Shown here: positions 1 to 5,812 of the stretch, in pieces
Position numbering within the stretch: the stretch's first letter is position 1
Layout: each line of letters opens with the position of its first letter
Origin: a virus
Length of the DNA: 24,819 bases
IMG/VR virus record: IMGVR_UViG_3300031630_000026
Coordinates: 1-24,819 of that record
Direction: 5' to 3' (one strand)
The notes under the pieces: generated by a model
Seen by the model: only the letters and a program-made list of their open reading frames with translations
The model's database searches: none
Told to the model about the DNA's origin: nothing
Program-made: the position numbers and the translations under genes

Positions 1-143
1 CTCTTGGCTTCTGACATAATCTTTACTAATGCGTTATTAATGCTATCACGTTCTTTGCTAAAACGTGGTAACTCATACTGGTAATAACCAGAAGTCATCA
101 TTCTTAAGATCGTCTCACGCATTTCTTCACTATCGTAGTTCAT
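1..143 (-). CDS. Hypothetical protein, 3'-truncated by the window edge
   Basis: An ATG at 143 opens a frame that stays open to the window edge (47 codons). The start overlaps the stop of the upstream 80-aa gene as ATGA, which is the spacing used by coupled genes throughout this window. The visible N-terminus reads MNYDSEEMRETILRMM and goes on with YYQYELPRF. It is charged and probably helical. I do not recognise a family. It would be the last visible gene of the unit driven by the promoter near 626-654. Confidence 0.6.
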   Translation of the reverse strand, partial: MNYDSEEMRETILRMMTSGYYQYELPRFSKERDSINNALVKIMSEAK

Positions 144-382
144 GCTGAAAGCTCCCGTTGTTGAGCTTCCCACTTGCCACACAACGCATCAAAATAATCG
201 TAATATGCTTCACATGCCTCCATGGTGAAGCTAGTTGATTCAACGCTGTGATAGCTAGCGCCATGTAAGTTTACGTCCTTAGCGCAGTCCGCATCAACAT
301 AGTTCCAGTTTACAGAACCATCTTCATTCCGATTGCTCTTTTGGTTGATTGCCTTTTCAAATGCTTGTGCTAATGTAATCAT
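140..382 (-). CDS. Hypothetical protein, 80 aa
   Basis: Small acidic ORF beginning MITLAQAFEKAINQKS. A ribosome-binding site (TGAGGTA) lies about 7 nt before the ATG. Aromatic residues are frequent in the C-terminal half (YHSVES, EAYYDYFDAL). No domain or motif is recognised. It sits 15 nt downstream of the 63-aa gene and its stop overlaps the next start, so the three genes look like one short operon from the promoter at 626-654. In T4-like phages such clusters of tiny early genes usually hold host-takeover or accessory functions; that is context, not evidence for this protein. Confidence 0.7.
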   Translation of the reverse strand: MITLAQAFEKAINQKSNRNEDGSVNWNYVDADCAKDVNLHGASYHSVESTSFTMEACEAYYDYFDALCGKWEAQQRELSA

Positions 383-397
383 AATGAAATACCTCAG

Positions 398-589
398 TTA
401 TTCAGAAAGTGCAGCTTTAGCTGCTTTAAGCGTTGCAAAAGTCATGCTGTAATAGTTATCCCAGTTAGTCCCTCTCCATGGCTCACTAGCAGAATACGAA
501 GACATAGATGGGTTCATTTTAGAAAATGAACACTGTTCGCCTTTATTGTTATCCCCGATCCATGAACCTGCAATTTTTGTTAACTTCAT
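398..589 (-). CDS. Hypothetical protein, 63 aa
   Basis: Starts MKLTKIAGSWIGDNNKG, with AAGGTAG as ribosome-binding site 6 nt before the ATG. The promoter at 626-654 would give a leader of about 30 nt. The protein is small, Ser/Trp/Tyr-rich in the middle (SYSASEPWRGTNWDNYY) and ends in an Ala-rich helix. No family is recognised. It is the first gene of a short early-type unit directly after repeat-cassette copy 1. Confidence 0.7.
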   Translation of the reverse strand: MKLTKIAGSWIGDNNKGEQCSFSKMNPSMSSYSASEPWRGTNWDNYYSMTFATLKAAKAALSE

Positions 590-625
590 GATAAACTACC
601 TTGTGTTTCTTGATTTGATATAGCC

Positions 626-654
626 ATTATACATTATAATGAGTGAGTTGTACA
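626..654 (-). promoter_or_regulatory. Early-type phage promoter P1
   Basis: On the minus strand TGTACA (654-649) and TATAAT (631-626) are exactly 17 bp apart, inside the extended form AATAGTTGTGTACA. The same arrangement recurs at seven other places in front of minus-strand genes. It would drive the 63-aa, 80-aa and terminal partial genes. Resemblance to T4 early promoters (sigma-70 type) is inferred. Confidence 0.85.
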
Positions 655-698
655 CAACTATTTTAGTTATTCTTAGATCATTTAGTTATATGCTTATA
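649..698 (-). repeat. 50-bp promoter cassette, copy 1
   Basis: Contains the TGTACA -35 element and about 44 bp upstream of it. It is nearly identical to copies at 1008-1057 and 1628-1677. In copy 1 the 12-bp distal end is TATAAGCATATA on the minus strand, the reverse complement of the TATATGCTTATA found in copies 2 and 3. The last codons of the 90-aa gene (YKHITK) are read from this cassette. Confidence 0.85.
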
Positions 699-950
699 CG
701 CTTCAAGTTCAAGTGGATAAGACTTATACACTTCTTCGATAGCTTCACAACATTCAGCGTCAAATTCACGTTGAGTGCATTCAGAATAATCAATTCCAGA
801 ACAATCCATTTCTTGCTCAACAAGCAATATAGTATCGATCCAATTTTCTGTGTTGATTGATGACTCAGGCTTTACAACATTAAGAACGTCTAGTATTCCA
901 CGACGAGTTAAAGTCATCTTGACGCCTGCGATATAAGTAACTTGATCCAT
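678..950 (-). CDS. Hypothetical protein, 90 aa
   Basis: The frame is open to an ATG at 1016, but that ATG is inside promoter P2, and the ATG at 977 coincides with the predicted transcription start. The ATG at 950 (MDQVTYIAGVKMTLTRRG) has a GAAAGAGAA ribosome-binding site about 5 nt upstream, so 950 is preferred. The protein is acidic in the middle (IDYSECTQREFDAECCEA), with three cysteines too irregular to call a zinc site. No family is recognised. Its C-terminus runs into repeat cassette copy 1, so the last six residues were probably acquired with the cassette. Confidence 0.7.
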   Translation of the reverse strand: MDQVTYIAGVKMTLTRRGILDVLNVVKPESSINTENWIDTILLVEQEMDCSGIDYSECTQREFDAECCEAIEEVYKSYPLELEAYKHITK

Positions 951-984
951 AATATTCTCTTTCACTGTTTGATTCATTAAGTAC

Positions 985-1013
985 ATTATACCATACATTG
1001 TCAAATATGTACA
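985..1013 (-). promoter_or_regulatory. Early-type phage promoter P2
   Basis: TGTACA (1013-1008), 17 bp, TATAAT (990-985) on the minus strand, preceded by AAAATAGTTG. The predicted start of transcription is about 977-978, giving the 90-aa gene a leader of about 27 nt. Confidence 0.85.
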
Positions 1014-1057
1014 CAACTATTTTAGTTATTCTTAGATCATTTAGTTATAAGCATATA
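1008..1057 (-). repeat. 50-bp promoter cassette, copy 2
   Basis: Nearly identical to copies 1 and 3. It begins 5 bp after the stop of the 168-aa gene and ends with the -35 element of P2. The TATATGCTTATA end matches copy 3 and is inverted relative to copy 1. Confidence 0.85.
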
Positions 1058-1062
1058 ACTTA

Positions 1063-1569
1063 TTAATGTTCCCATTGACCTACTTCTTCTTCATAACACA
1101 TAGAACACATGTCCGAATAATCTTCTTCTTCCATAAGATCCTTACACACAACACAAAATTGATCCATATCTTCTTTTAGATCATGCATATCAGTATGGTT
1201 TTCTAACTCTTCTAGCTCAGGATTCATCATGATGAAGAACACCGCTTGATCTATTAAGCTTTCCATTGCAGCTGAAAACGATGGAGCTTGCCAAGAAGCA
1301 AGTTGAAGAATATATGTCCAACCACGAGAATACTCGTGCACGGTCTTCCATGTGTCATGCGTGATCGAATCTTTAGCTTGAAGGTAGTTGACTGCACCAG
1401 AACAGTTATTACCCATTCCGTTGTTGTACAGCTCATGGCTAAGACAAACCGTTGCCCGCATTATTTCACCTGCAACAGTATCAGCCTTTCCCATATCAGG
1501 AATTAACTTTGATAGACGATCATATTGCTTCTGATATTTACCTTCGTGTAAGTAGTAAGTATTTTTCAT
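1063..1569 (-). CDS. Hypothetical protein with C-terminal zinc-ribbon-like cysteines, 168 aa
   Basis: The frame also contains an ATG at 1593, but that lies only a few nucleotides after the predicted start of P3 transcripts. The ATG at 1569 (MKNTYYLHEGKYQKQYDRL) follows an AAGAAGAGAA ribosome-binding site and is preferred. The N-terminal two thirds look helical, with the stretch WTYILQLASWQAPSF. Near the C-terminus two CxxC pairs (CVVC and CSMC) lie about 14 residues apart in an acidic segment, a spacing typical of a small zinc ribbon. Function is unknown. The gene has its own promoter (P3) and is separated from the next one by cassette copy 2. Confidence 0.75.
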   Translation of the reverse strand: MKNTYYLHEGKYQKQYDRLSKLIPDMGKADTVAGEIMRATVCLSHELYNNGMGNNCSGAVNYLQAKDSITHDTWKTVHEYSRGWTYILQLASWQAPSFSAAMESLIDQAVFFIMMNPELEELENHTDMHDLKEDMDQFCVVCKDLMEEEDYSDMCSMCYEEEVGQWEH

Positions 1570-1604
1570 AATGTAATTCTCTTCTTTATTCATTTGATAT
1601 AGGT

Positions 1605-1633
1605 ATTATACCATACATTATAAAATATGTACA
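1605..1633 (-). promoter_or_regulatory. Early-type phage promoter P3
   Basis: TGTACA (1633-1628), 17 bp, TATAAT (1610-1605) on the minus strand. Its spacer and upstream sequence are nearly identical to those of P2. It drives the 168-aa gene. Confidence 0.85.
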
Positions 1634-1677
1634 CAACTATTTTAGTTATTTTTATATCATTTAGTTATAAGCATATA
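1628..1677 (-). repeat. 50-bp promoter cassette, copy 3
   Basis: Third copy of the cassette, with a few substitutions (GATATAAAAATA where copies 1 and 2 have GATCTAAGAATA). The final codons of the 45-aa gene (VYAYN, then TAA) are read from this copy. Confidence 0.85.
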
Positions 1678-1798
1678 CTAAAAAAGAGGAGTCCTGTATT
1701 GGAATCCTCTTTCGGTTGTACTTACTTTTGTCTCTATGAACAGAACATTTGTTAACTTTCTTCGCATGCTTTGCCACAGGATTTCTTCTATGCTTCAT
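1661..1798 (-). CDS. Small basic phage protein, 45 aa (RNPVAKH family)
   Basis: An ORF of 45 codons with a perfect ribosome-binding site, AGGAGG, 6 nt before the ATG at 1798. It begins MKHRRNPVAKHAKKVNK, continues with VHRDKSKYNRKR, and is very basic. This start matches a widespread family of short T4-like phage proteins of unknown function with RNPVAKH followed by HRD-type residues; the match is from memory. The usual Lys/Arg-rich tail is replaced here by IPIQDSSFLVYAYN. That tail is read through a terminator hairpin and into repeat cassette copy 3, which suggests that cassette insertion replaced the original C-terminus. Confidence 0.75.
   Translation of the reverse strand: MKHRRNPVAKHAKKVNKCSVHRDKSKYNRKRIPIQDSSFLVYAYN
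1680..1712 (-). terminator. Rho-independent terminator inside the end of the 45-aa gene
   Basis: On the minus strand an 8-bp stem (AAAGAGGA with TCCTCTTT) is extended by three inner pairs (TCC with GGA) around the loop AATACA and ends in a run of six T. It would stop transcripts from the upstream operon before promoter P3. Confidence 0.8.
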
Positions 1799-1817
1799 AC
1801 TAATCCTCCTTAGTTAA

Positions 1818-1913
1818 TTAACCTCGGTGACCGACCTCATCTATTACTGACCAACCTAGTCCTTCATACCAGAACTGTGTATAGTCTATACAGTGCAACA
1901 TAAACCAAATCAT
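1818..1913 (-). CDS. Tiny Trp-rich hypothetical protein, 31 aa
   Basis: ATG at 1913, with GAGGG 5 nt upstream formed by the last codons of the 91-aa gene; the two genes are 1 nt apart. The product begins MIWFMLHCIDYTQFWYEG and is rich in aromatic residues. The next gene (45 aa) follows after 19 nt and has its own perfect ribosome-binding site. No family is recognised. Support comes only from the ribosome-binding site, the tight spacing and the absence of any other gene here, so it could be spurious. Confidence 0.45.
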   Translation of the reverse strand: MIWFMLHCIDYTQFWYEGLGWSVIDEVGHRG

Positions 1914-1914
1914 T

Positions 1915-2190
1915 TTAACCCTCGCAAATTTTATCTATGTGAGCTTCAAATGCATCGACCTTAACTAACCTGTCAGGCCAAAATATATAATCCTTTTCTG
2001 GATTAGCTCTTAAGTTGTTAAGTAATGGCTGAATAGCCTTACGTAGTTTAATGAGATCATCGGCAGACCTTTCAGACTTACCATCGGCAATATCTTTTAG
2101 GTTATTGACCTCATGTACAGCTTCAATATCGTTTTCGTGTACAGCGTGAAAACCAAAATCAAAGTTATATTCTATATCGTCGTTACTCAT
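1915..2190 (-). CDS. Conserved T4-like phage hypothetical protein, 91 aa
   Basis: Begins MSNDDIEYNFDFGFHAVHEN. The second half contains AIQPLLNNLRANPEKDYI followed by WPDR and a C-terminal helix. This LLNNL..NPEKDYI.WP(N/D)R signature is one I associate with a short protein of unknown function common in marine T4-like phages. It is probably cytoplasmic and largely helical, with no catalytic motif. Its start overlaps the stop of the 31-aa membrane protein (ATGAGTAA), so the two are likely coupled. Confidence 0.75.
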   Translation of the reverse strand: MSNDDIEYNFDFGFHAVHENDIEAVHEVNNLKDIADGKSERSADDLIKLRKAIQPLLNNLRANPEKDYIFWPDRLVKVDAFEAHIDKICEG

Positions 2191-2278
2191 CTTCTTTCCT
2201 GCCGTAATTTAATAATAAAAGAATTAAAGCGCATGCTGTAAATGCTATAGCCAAAGCTAACTCATCAGGCCCCGTCAT
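2183..2278 (-). CDS. Tiny single-span membrane protein, 31 aa
   Basis: ATG at 2278, embedded in the last codons of the exonuclease gene, with AAGGA 3-4 nt upstream. The product starts MTGPDELALAIAFTAC, continues with a Leu-rich stretch (ALILLLLNY) and ends GRKEDE. That gives one membrane segment at about residues 6-25 with a short charged tail. Similar one-helix proteins often sit at this place in marine T4-like phages. It overlaps the genes on both sides, which is typical of a real coupled gene. Function unknown. Confidence 0.6.
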   Translation of the reverse strand: MTGPDELALAIAFTACALILLLLNYGRKEDE

Positions 2279-2945
2279 TTTCCTTGTACCTCTTAATAGT
2301 GTTTAGTAACTGAGACGTCCAATTATCCCTATGTTCTATAAACACTTGAGGTGTAGGTGAATCGTCACAGGCGATAACCGTGACTAACTGCGTGATTGGC
2401 GTTGATGTACGCTCCTCCCACATGATAGCATATGAAGACTCTTGTATGAAATAGTTGGTTATCCATTTCGTCTCTTTCTGCTTCTTTGATGTTTTCCAAT
2501 CGATAATTGAAATAACACCATCCCACTCTGCGACCATATCGACTCTACCTGCAAGTCCAAGATGATCTGAATATAATGCAACTTCTAGACCATACACTGT
2601 ACCTAGCCTTTCAGCAAGTACTGGTTTGATCTTATTGACAGCCGAAAGAATATGCGGCATATAACCCTTACCATAGTCAGGATCATTATTAACATATTTC
2701 TCAAGGCAATCATGCACGTCAGTTCCACGGTTAGATGCTTGGTAACCTACCTTAGCAGCTTCTTCTGCACCAACCCGTGCTTTCCATGCATCAATACCTT
2801 TCTTAGATAATATCGATAGTACTGTTGTTACTGATGGATAATTGATTCCAGCAGGAGTAGCGTACGTCCTGCCAGATTCTAAAGTCTCCGCAATAAGATC
2901 TGTATATCCTAAATCAACGGTCTTGTGCTGAAAATTTTGTTTCAT
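2265..2945 (-). CDS. PD-(D/E)XK exonuclease, MGME1/RecB-like, 226 aa
   Basis: Predicted DNA exonuclease of the PD-(D/E)XK superfamily, close in layout to MGME1 and RecB-type nuclease domains. Numbered from the ATG at 2945, the visible motifs are a helix with H79 (GTDVHDCLEKY), E121 (YGLEVALY), D136 (GLAGRVDMVAEWDG), D149-W-K151 (IIDWKTSKK) and Q168 (QESSYA, motif IV). All expected metal and catalytic residues are present, so it should be active. Its likely role is DNA end processing in replication/recombination or host DNA breakdown. The frame allows a TTG start two codons earlier (2951). The start lies inside the 3' end of the 51-aa gene. Confidence 0.88.
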   Translation of the reverse strand: MKQNFQHKTVDLGYTDLIAETLESGRTYATPAGINYPSVTTVLSILSKKGIDAWKARVGAEEAAKVGYQASNRGTDVHDCLEKYVNNDPDYGKGYMPHILSAVNKIKPVLAERLGTVYGLEVALYSDHLGLAGRVDMVAEWDGVISIIDWKTSKKQKETKWITNYFIQESSYAIMWEERTSTPITQLVTVIACDDSPTPQVFIEHRDNWTSQLLNTIKRYKENDGA

Positions 2946-3069
2946 AATCAATGTACTTCATTTTATATTTAGTTGAAGCTCTTTCTTTGAGAGAGCTTTC
3001 TTCACGTTGTTCTGATTTGAATTTATCCTTTTTTTTATTGGATGCTTCAAATCTTTTAAACTTTGCCAT
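2914..3069 (-). CDS. Small Lys-rich hypothetical protein, 51 aa
   Basis: ATG at 3069 with AGGAAG 5 nt upstream. The product begins MAKFKRFEASNKKKDKFK and is strongly charged, with no hydrophobic core apart from KYKMKYIDYETKF. It overlaps the start of the exonuclease by 32 nt in another frame. Short proteins starting MxKFKxF with a Lys-rich stretch are common next to exonuclease genes in marine T4-like phages (recollection, not a search). It may be a nucleic-acid or protein-binding accessory; function unknown. Confidence 0.6.
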   Translation of the reverse strand: MAKFKRFEASNKKKDKFKSEQREESSLKERASTKYKMKYIDYETKFSAQDR

Positions 3070-3082
3070 CTGTACTTCCTAC

Positions 3083-3667
3083 TTATTTAATTTTTTCTAG
3101 CGTATCCAAGAAGACACTTACATCAGCACCCTTCTTAAAATCAACATAGACCTTATTACCCTTAGCGCGTTTCATGACACGGATCTCAACACCACCCTTC
3201 TTATCATGAAGCTTCTTGATCTCAACGCTATCTTCTGGACTAGCATCAATCACAACGCGAGGATTCTCTAGATCTTGAGCTCCAGCACCGTGAACACCAC
3301 CGACCTGTGTAGGTATTGACACTACGAACTTACCAACGGTTTGTTTACCAGCTTTACGAGGTGAACCTTTAGATGGAGTCACTACTATCTTTGGCATCTT
3401 AAGAATCATTTTCTTTAGATCAGCCATAGTAATATCGACATCCCAACCGTCATCGCTGATCAAGTCAGTTTGAACAGTCTTAGATCCAAATACTAGTGCC
3501 CCGCCGTCGAAGTAAAGATTGTCCTTTCCTCCGTGAGCTTTAATCTTAGGATCCTTTTTAAGATATGCTGTAATGTCTAACTCACGATCAAAGTCCGCAG
3601 TGACGCTTTTGTCGTTCTGCTTAGCTTCATTCATAAGGCGCTTATACGTCTTTAATGTCGTTGTCAT
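3083..3667 (-). CDS. Unknown protein with capsid-targeting-like N-terminus, 194 aa
   Basis: Starts MTTTLKTYKRLMNEAKQN with an AAAGGAAAG ribosome-binding site 5 nt before the ATG. The KTY...LMNE/A segment resembles the N-terminal targeting peptide of T4 internal proteins (MKTYQEFIAE/A), which the prohead protease cuts after Glu. The rest has beta-rich character (KDNLYFDGGALVFGS, GGVEIRVMKRAKGNKVYVDF) and a basic Pro/Gly linker (SKGSPRKAGKQ). No family is recognised. Both an early-type promoter (P4) and a TATAAATA late box lie upstream, which would allow expression throughout infection. An internal head protein is a reasonable inference; the targeting match is the weaker kind (M in place of I/L before x-E). 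Confidence 0.75.
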   Translation of the reverse strand: MTTTLKTYKRLMNEAKQNDKSVTADFDRELDITAYLKKDPKIKAHGGKDNLYFDGGALVFGSKTVQTDLISDDGWDVDITMADLKKMILKMPKIVVTPSKGSPRKAGKQTVGKFVVSIPTQVGGVHGAGAQDLENPRVVIDASPEDSVEIKKLHDKKGGVEIRVMKRAKGNKVYVDFKKGADVSVFLDTLEKIK

Positions 3668-3696
3668 TACTTCTTTCCTTTAGTTTCATTCGTTCT

Positions 3697-3725
3697 ATTA
3701 TAACACATTATGTACTATATGTACA
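3697..3725 (-). promoter_or_regulatory. Early-type phage promoter P4
   Basis: TGTACA (3725-3720), 17 bp, TATAAT (3702-3697) on the minus strand, preceded by AAATAGTTG. It drives the 194-aa gene and probably the genes down to the terminator at 1680. Confidence 0.85.
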
Positions 3726-3739
3726 CAACTATTTGAGTG

Positions 3740-3747
3740 TATTTATA
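3740..3747 (-). promoter_or_regulatory. Candidate T4-type late promoter box
   Basis: Perfect TATAAATA on the minus strand, between the stop of phoH and the early-type promoter P4, about 70 nt before the ATG of the 194-aa gene. In T4, this -10 box alone defines late promoters, read by the gp55 sigma factor. Confidence 0.55.
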
Positions 3748-3749
3748 TG

Positions 3750-4445
3750 TTACCGTTGCTTAGACAATCGCATTTCTTTTGTCATGATGTAATCACGCAC
3801 AAGACCTGATCGTACAATGTCTGCCCAATTAAATTCTATTACACTAAACTTCTTTAACTCACGCAATATATCAAGAAAATCAATAATGCCTTCTTTCTCG
3901 TCGCGATACTTTAAGTCAGACTGATAGTAGTCACCACACATGATGAACTTACAATCACGACCGACACGCGTTATTACTGTATCTAATTCATGTCCGGTCA
4001 TGTTTTGCATCTCATCAACAATTATAATCGCATTGTTAATAGTGATGCCACGAATAAATGACGTTGACATAAACTCTACTGTTTGCTGCTCTATCAGACG
4101 TTCCCACGCATCACCTTCACGTGGAATAAGCTCTCTGCATATGGATCTATATGGACCTGTGTATGCATCCTTCTTCTCGTCTTCGTCTCCTGGTAGGAAC
4201 CCTATATCTCTTGTAGGTACAATAGACCTTACAATAATAACTTTCTCGTAGGGAGTTTCTCTATCAAGAACTTCTTCTAAGGCAAGGGCCATTGCAATGA
4301 ATGTTTTACCTGTGCCTGCCGAACCGTTTAAAACTAAATTATAACCCTCATTGTATCTTTCAAATACTTCTCGCTGTGTGTCTGTCATTGGTTCTACTTT
4401 AGCGAGCTGCTCTAACTTCAACTTAATTGCTTTTTTAATTGTCAT
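3750..4445 (-). CDS. phoH: PhoH-like ATPase, 231 aa
   Basis: P-loop ATPase of the PhoH family, whose biological role in phages is not settled (RNA-related or stress functions are proposed). The Walker A motif GSAGTGKT is at residues 41-48 and the Walker B/DE box reads IIIVDEMQNMT. A later GDYYQSDLK matches the conserved GD..Q.D sensor of PhoH and RecD-type helicases. An upstream NEGYNLVLN strand and the R-rich IVRSIVPTRDIGFLPGD stretch are also typical of the family. At 231 aa it is a minimal core without an added domain. Its start overlaps the FmdB-like gene's stop by 4 nt. phoH is very common in marine phages. Confidence 0.95.
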   Translation of the reverse strand: MTIKKAIKLKLEQLAKVEPMTDTQREVFERYNEGYNLVLNGSAGTGKTFIAMALALEEVLDRETPYEKVIIVRSIVPTRDIGFLPGDEDEKKDAYTGPYRSICRELIPREGDAWERLIEQQTVEFMSTSFIRGITINNAIIIVDEMQNMTGHELDTVITRVGRDCKFIMCGDYYQSDLKYRDEKEGIIDFLDILRELKKFSVIEFNWADIVRSGLVRDYIMTKEMRLSKQR

Positions 4446-4690
4446 GATGAGGTAAATGTGCCTAATGGATTATTCTTCTTAATTGTTTTTAAGGTATCCT
4501 TCCAACCATCGTCTGTCTTTGAGAGGACCCCACCAGTTCCGTGATACAATACATTAGGAGCTCCTAATTTTATATACACGTTACCACCTCCACATGATAC
4601 ACATGTAGAGGGGGCATTTCTTTCTGCTATCTTACGAATTTCTGCATGAACATCCATACAGTCGTTACACTTATAATCATATATTGGCAT
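4442..4690 (-). CDS. FmdB-like zinc-ribbon protein, 82 aa
   Basis: Starts MPIYDYKCNDC, followed by a second pair CVSC, the classic N-terminal CxxC...CxxC zinc ribbon of the FmdB/putative regulatory protein family (MPxYxYxCxxC). The cysteine pairs are about 22 residues apart. The C-terminal half (GAPNVLYHGTGGVLS) resembles the part of phage FmdB-like proteins after the ribbon. The molecular role is unknown; DNA or RNA binding is plausible. The stop overlaps the phoH start, and this pairing of an FmdB-like gene with phoH suggests coupled expression. Confidence 0.85.
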   Translation of the reverse strand: MPIYDYKCNDCMDVHAEIRKIAERNAPSTCVSCGGGNVYIKLGAPNVLYHGTGGVLSKTDDGWKDTLKTIKKNNPLGTFTSS

Positions 4691-4694
4691 TTTA

Positions 4695-4859
4695 TCAAGC
4701 TACTTCCATTGTTATATCCATAATTTTTGACTCTAAATATTCCCGTTTTCTCTTTATCTTATACATTAACATCGTATTACCTTTTTTCTCCAAGTGTTTC
4801 TCATAATGATTTAATTCACGCGAGTCTTTTCTTAATCGTTCAAGGTGTGTTGGCGACAT
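4695..4859 (-). CDS. Small helical basic hypothetical protein, 54 aa
   Basis: ATG at 4859 preceded by AGGAGA at good spacing. The product starts MSPTHLERLRKDSRELNHYE, with KHLEKKGNTMLMYK and KRKREYLESK following. Charge and heptad pattern indicate one or two long helices, possibly a coiled coil. No family name can be given. It lies between rnh and the FmdB-like gene, 4 nt before the latter, and about 75 nt downstream of a TATAAATA box. Confidence 0.7.
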   Translation of the reverse strand: MSPTHLERLRKDSRELNHYEKHLEKKGNTMLMYKIKRKREYLESKIMDITMEVA

Positions 4860-4933
4860 AATGTCTCCTGTTATTATTGTAGTTAAGGGAAAGGTATTAT
4901 TGACAAGCCTCCATATAGGTTAGGTTAATTTTG

Positions 4934-4941
4934 TATTTATA
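4934..4941 (-). promoter_or_regulatory. Candidate T4-type late promoter box
   Basis: TATAAATA on the minus strand in the gap after the RNase H stop. It would serve the 54-aa gene, the FmdB-like gene and phoH. The 85-bp gap shows no clear sigma-70 promoter (TTGTCA and TACAAT occur but are 19 bp apart). Confidence 0.5.
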
Positions 4942-4943
4942 AA

Positions 4944-5789
4944 TTATGATTTGTTATTAAAATCGCCGACACATTCAATTAAGTTCCTGCAGCGTTTCTT
5001 AATAAGATAGTTCAGTGGCTTAGTAGCGTGGGCTTTCTTACGATCGCCATAGGCTTTAAGGATCTCATCCTGAACGTCCTTTGGTGTTTCCCTAAGATCT
5101 ATTAATGTACTGTTACGCTTATAATTGCGCTGAGCATCTTCTGGCATGATTGACAGATCCCGCCATTCTTCGATCTTCTTTTTAGTCATTGGTGATTGAC
5201 GAACACCTGAGACAAACGTATCATCCGGAGATAATATGTTAGGAACACCATCCGATGAATCACCTTTACATACGTGTTCATGCAGATCAAACTTATCTTC
5301 TTGAAGGATAAGCTTCTTAAGCATTGGACTAAACTGTTGGATATTATCCGTATTAGCCTGCAACTGAAGAAAGTCCTTATCGGAAGAAACGATCATCACG
5401 TCTTCATGCTGTCCAAACTCTTGAGTAGATAACGCAATATGAGCAATGGTATCATCAGCCTCACATGAATTAACATTGACAACATACCATGGCATATTTT
5501 CAATGATCTCTTCAGTCACAAGGTTAATAATACGAAACGCTTCTGGCCAATCTAACTTTGACTTTTCACGTGTTGCCTTACGCTTGAACTTGTATTCAGG
5601 AAAGTAATCCTTACGCCAGTTCTTACGACCCTCTGTACAGATAACCATTGCACCGTACTTGTCACGGAATTTCTTATTGTACATACGAATAGAGTTAAGG
5701 ATAACATGACGAATGATGTCTTCCTTGATCTCTAAGTTCTGTAACAAAATAGACGAAATTGCGATTCCACTATAATCTAATAATATAAT
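4944..5789 (-). CDS. rnh: T4-type RNase H, 5'-3' FEN-like nuclease
   Basis: Homologue of T4 RNase H, the flap/5'-nuclease that removes RNA primers from lagging-strand fragments. Acidic metal-site motifs are visible in order: CEADDTIAHIA, IVSSDKDFLQLQ and KGDSSDGVPNIL. KYGAMVICTEGRKNWRKDYF and PEYKFKRKATREKSK match the T4 enzyme's primer-region helices. The first standard-like start is TTG at 5747. The in-frame sequence above it encodes IILLDYSGIAISSIL, equivalent to LIDFSQIA in T4, which carries the first catalytic Asp. The real start is therefore most likely ATT at 5789 or ATA at 5786, behind GGAGAAGG. With that start the protein has about 281 residues, against 305 in T4. Confidence 0.9.
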   Translation of the reverse strand: MILLDYSGIAISSILLQNLEIKEDIIRHVILNSIRMYNKKFRDKYGAMVICTEGRKNWRKDYFPEYKFKRKATREKSKLDWPEAFRIINLVTEEIIENMPWYVVNVNSCEADDTIAHIALSTQEFGQHEDVMIVSSDKDFLQLQANTDNIQQFSPMLKKLILQEDKFDLHEHVCKGDSSDGVPNILSPDDTFVSGVRQSPMTKKKIEEWRDLSIMPEDAQRNYKRNSTLIDLRETPKDVQDEILKAYGDRKKAHATKPLNYLIKKRCRNLIECVGDFNNKS

Positions 5790-5812
5790 ATGCCTTCTCC
5801 AATTACTTAATG

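Noticed and set aside
701-724. Inverted repeat AAGTG..ATAAG/CTTAT..CACTT within the 90-aa gene
   Set aside because: Short AT-rich stem with mismatch and no T run; not convincing as a terminator.
994-1000. TTGACA-like hexamer inside the P2 spacer
   Set aside because: Only 8 bp from TATAAT, too close for a -35 element; TGTACA at 17 bp recurs in all copies.
4860-4933. TTGTCA...TACAAT in the gap after rnh as a sigma-70 promoter
   Set aside because: Spacing of 19 bp and a weak -10; the TATAAATA box is the better candidate.
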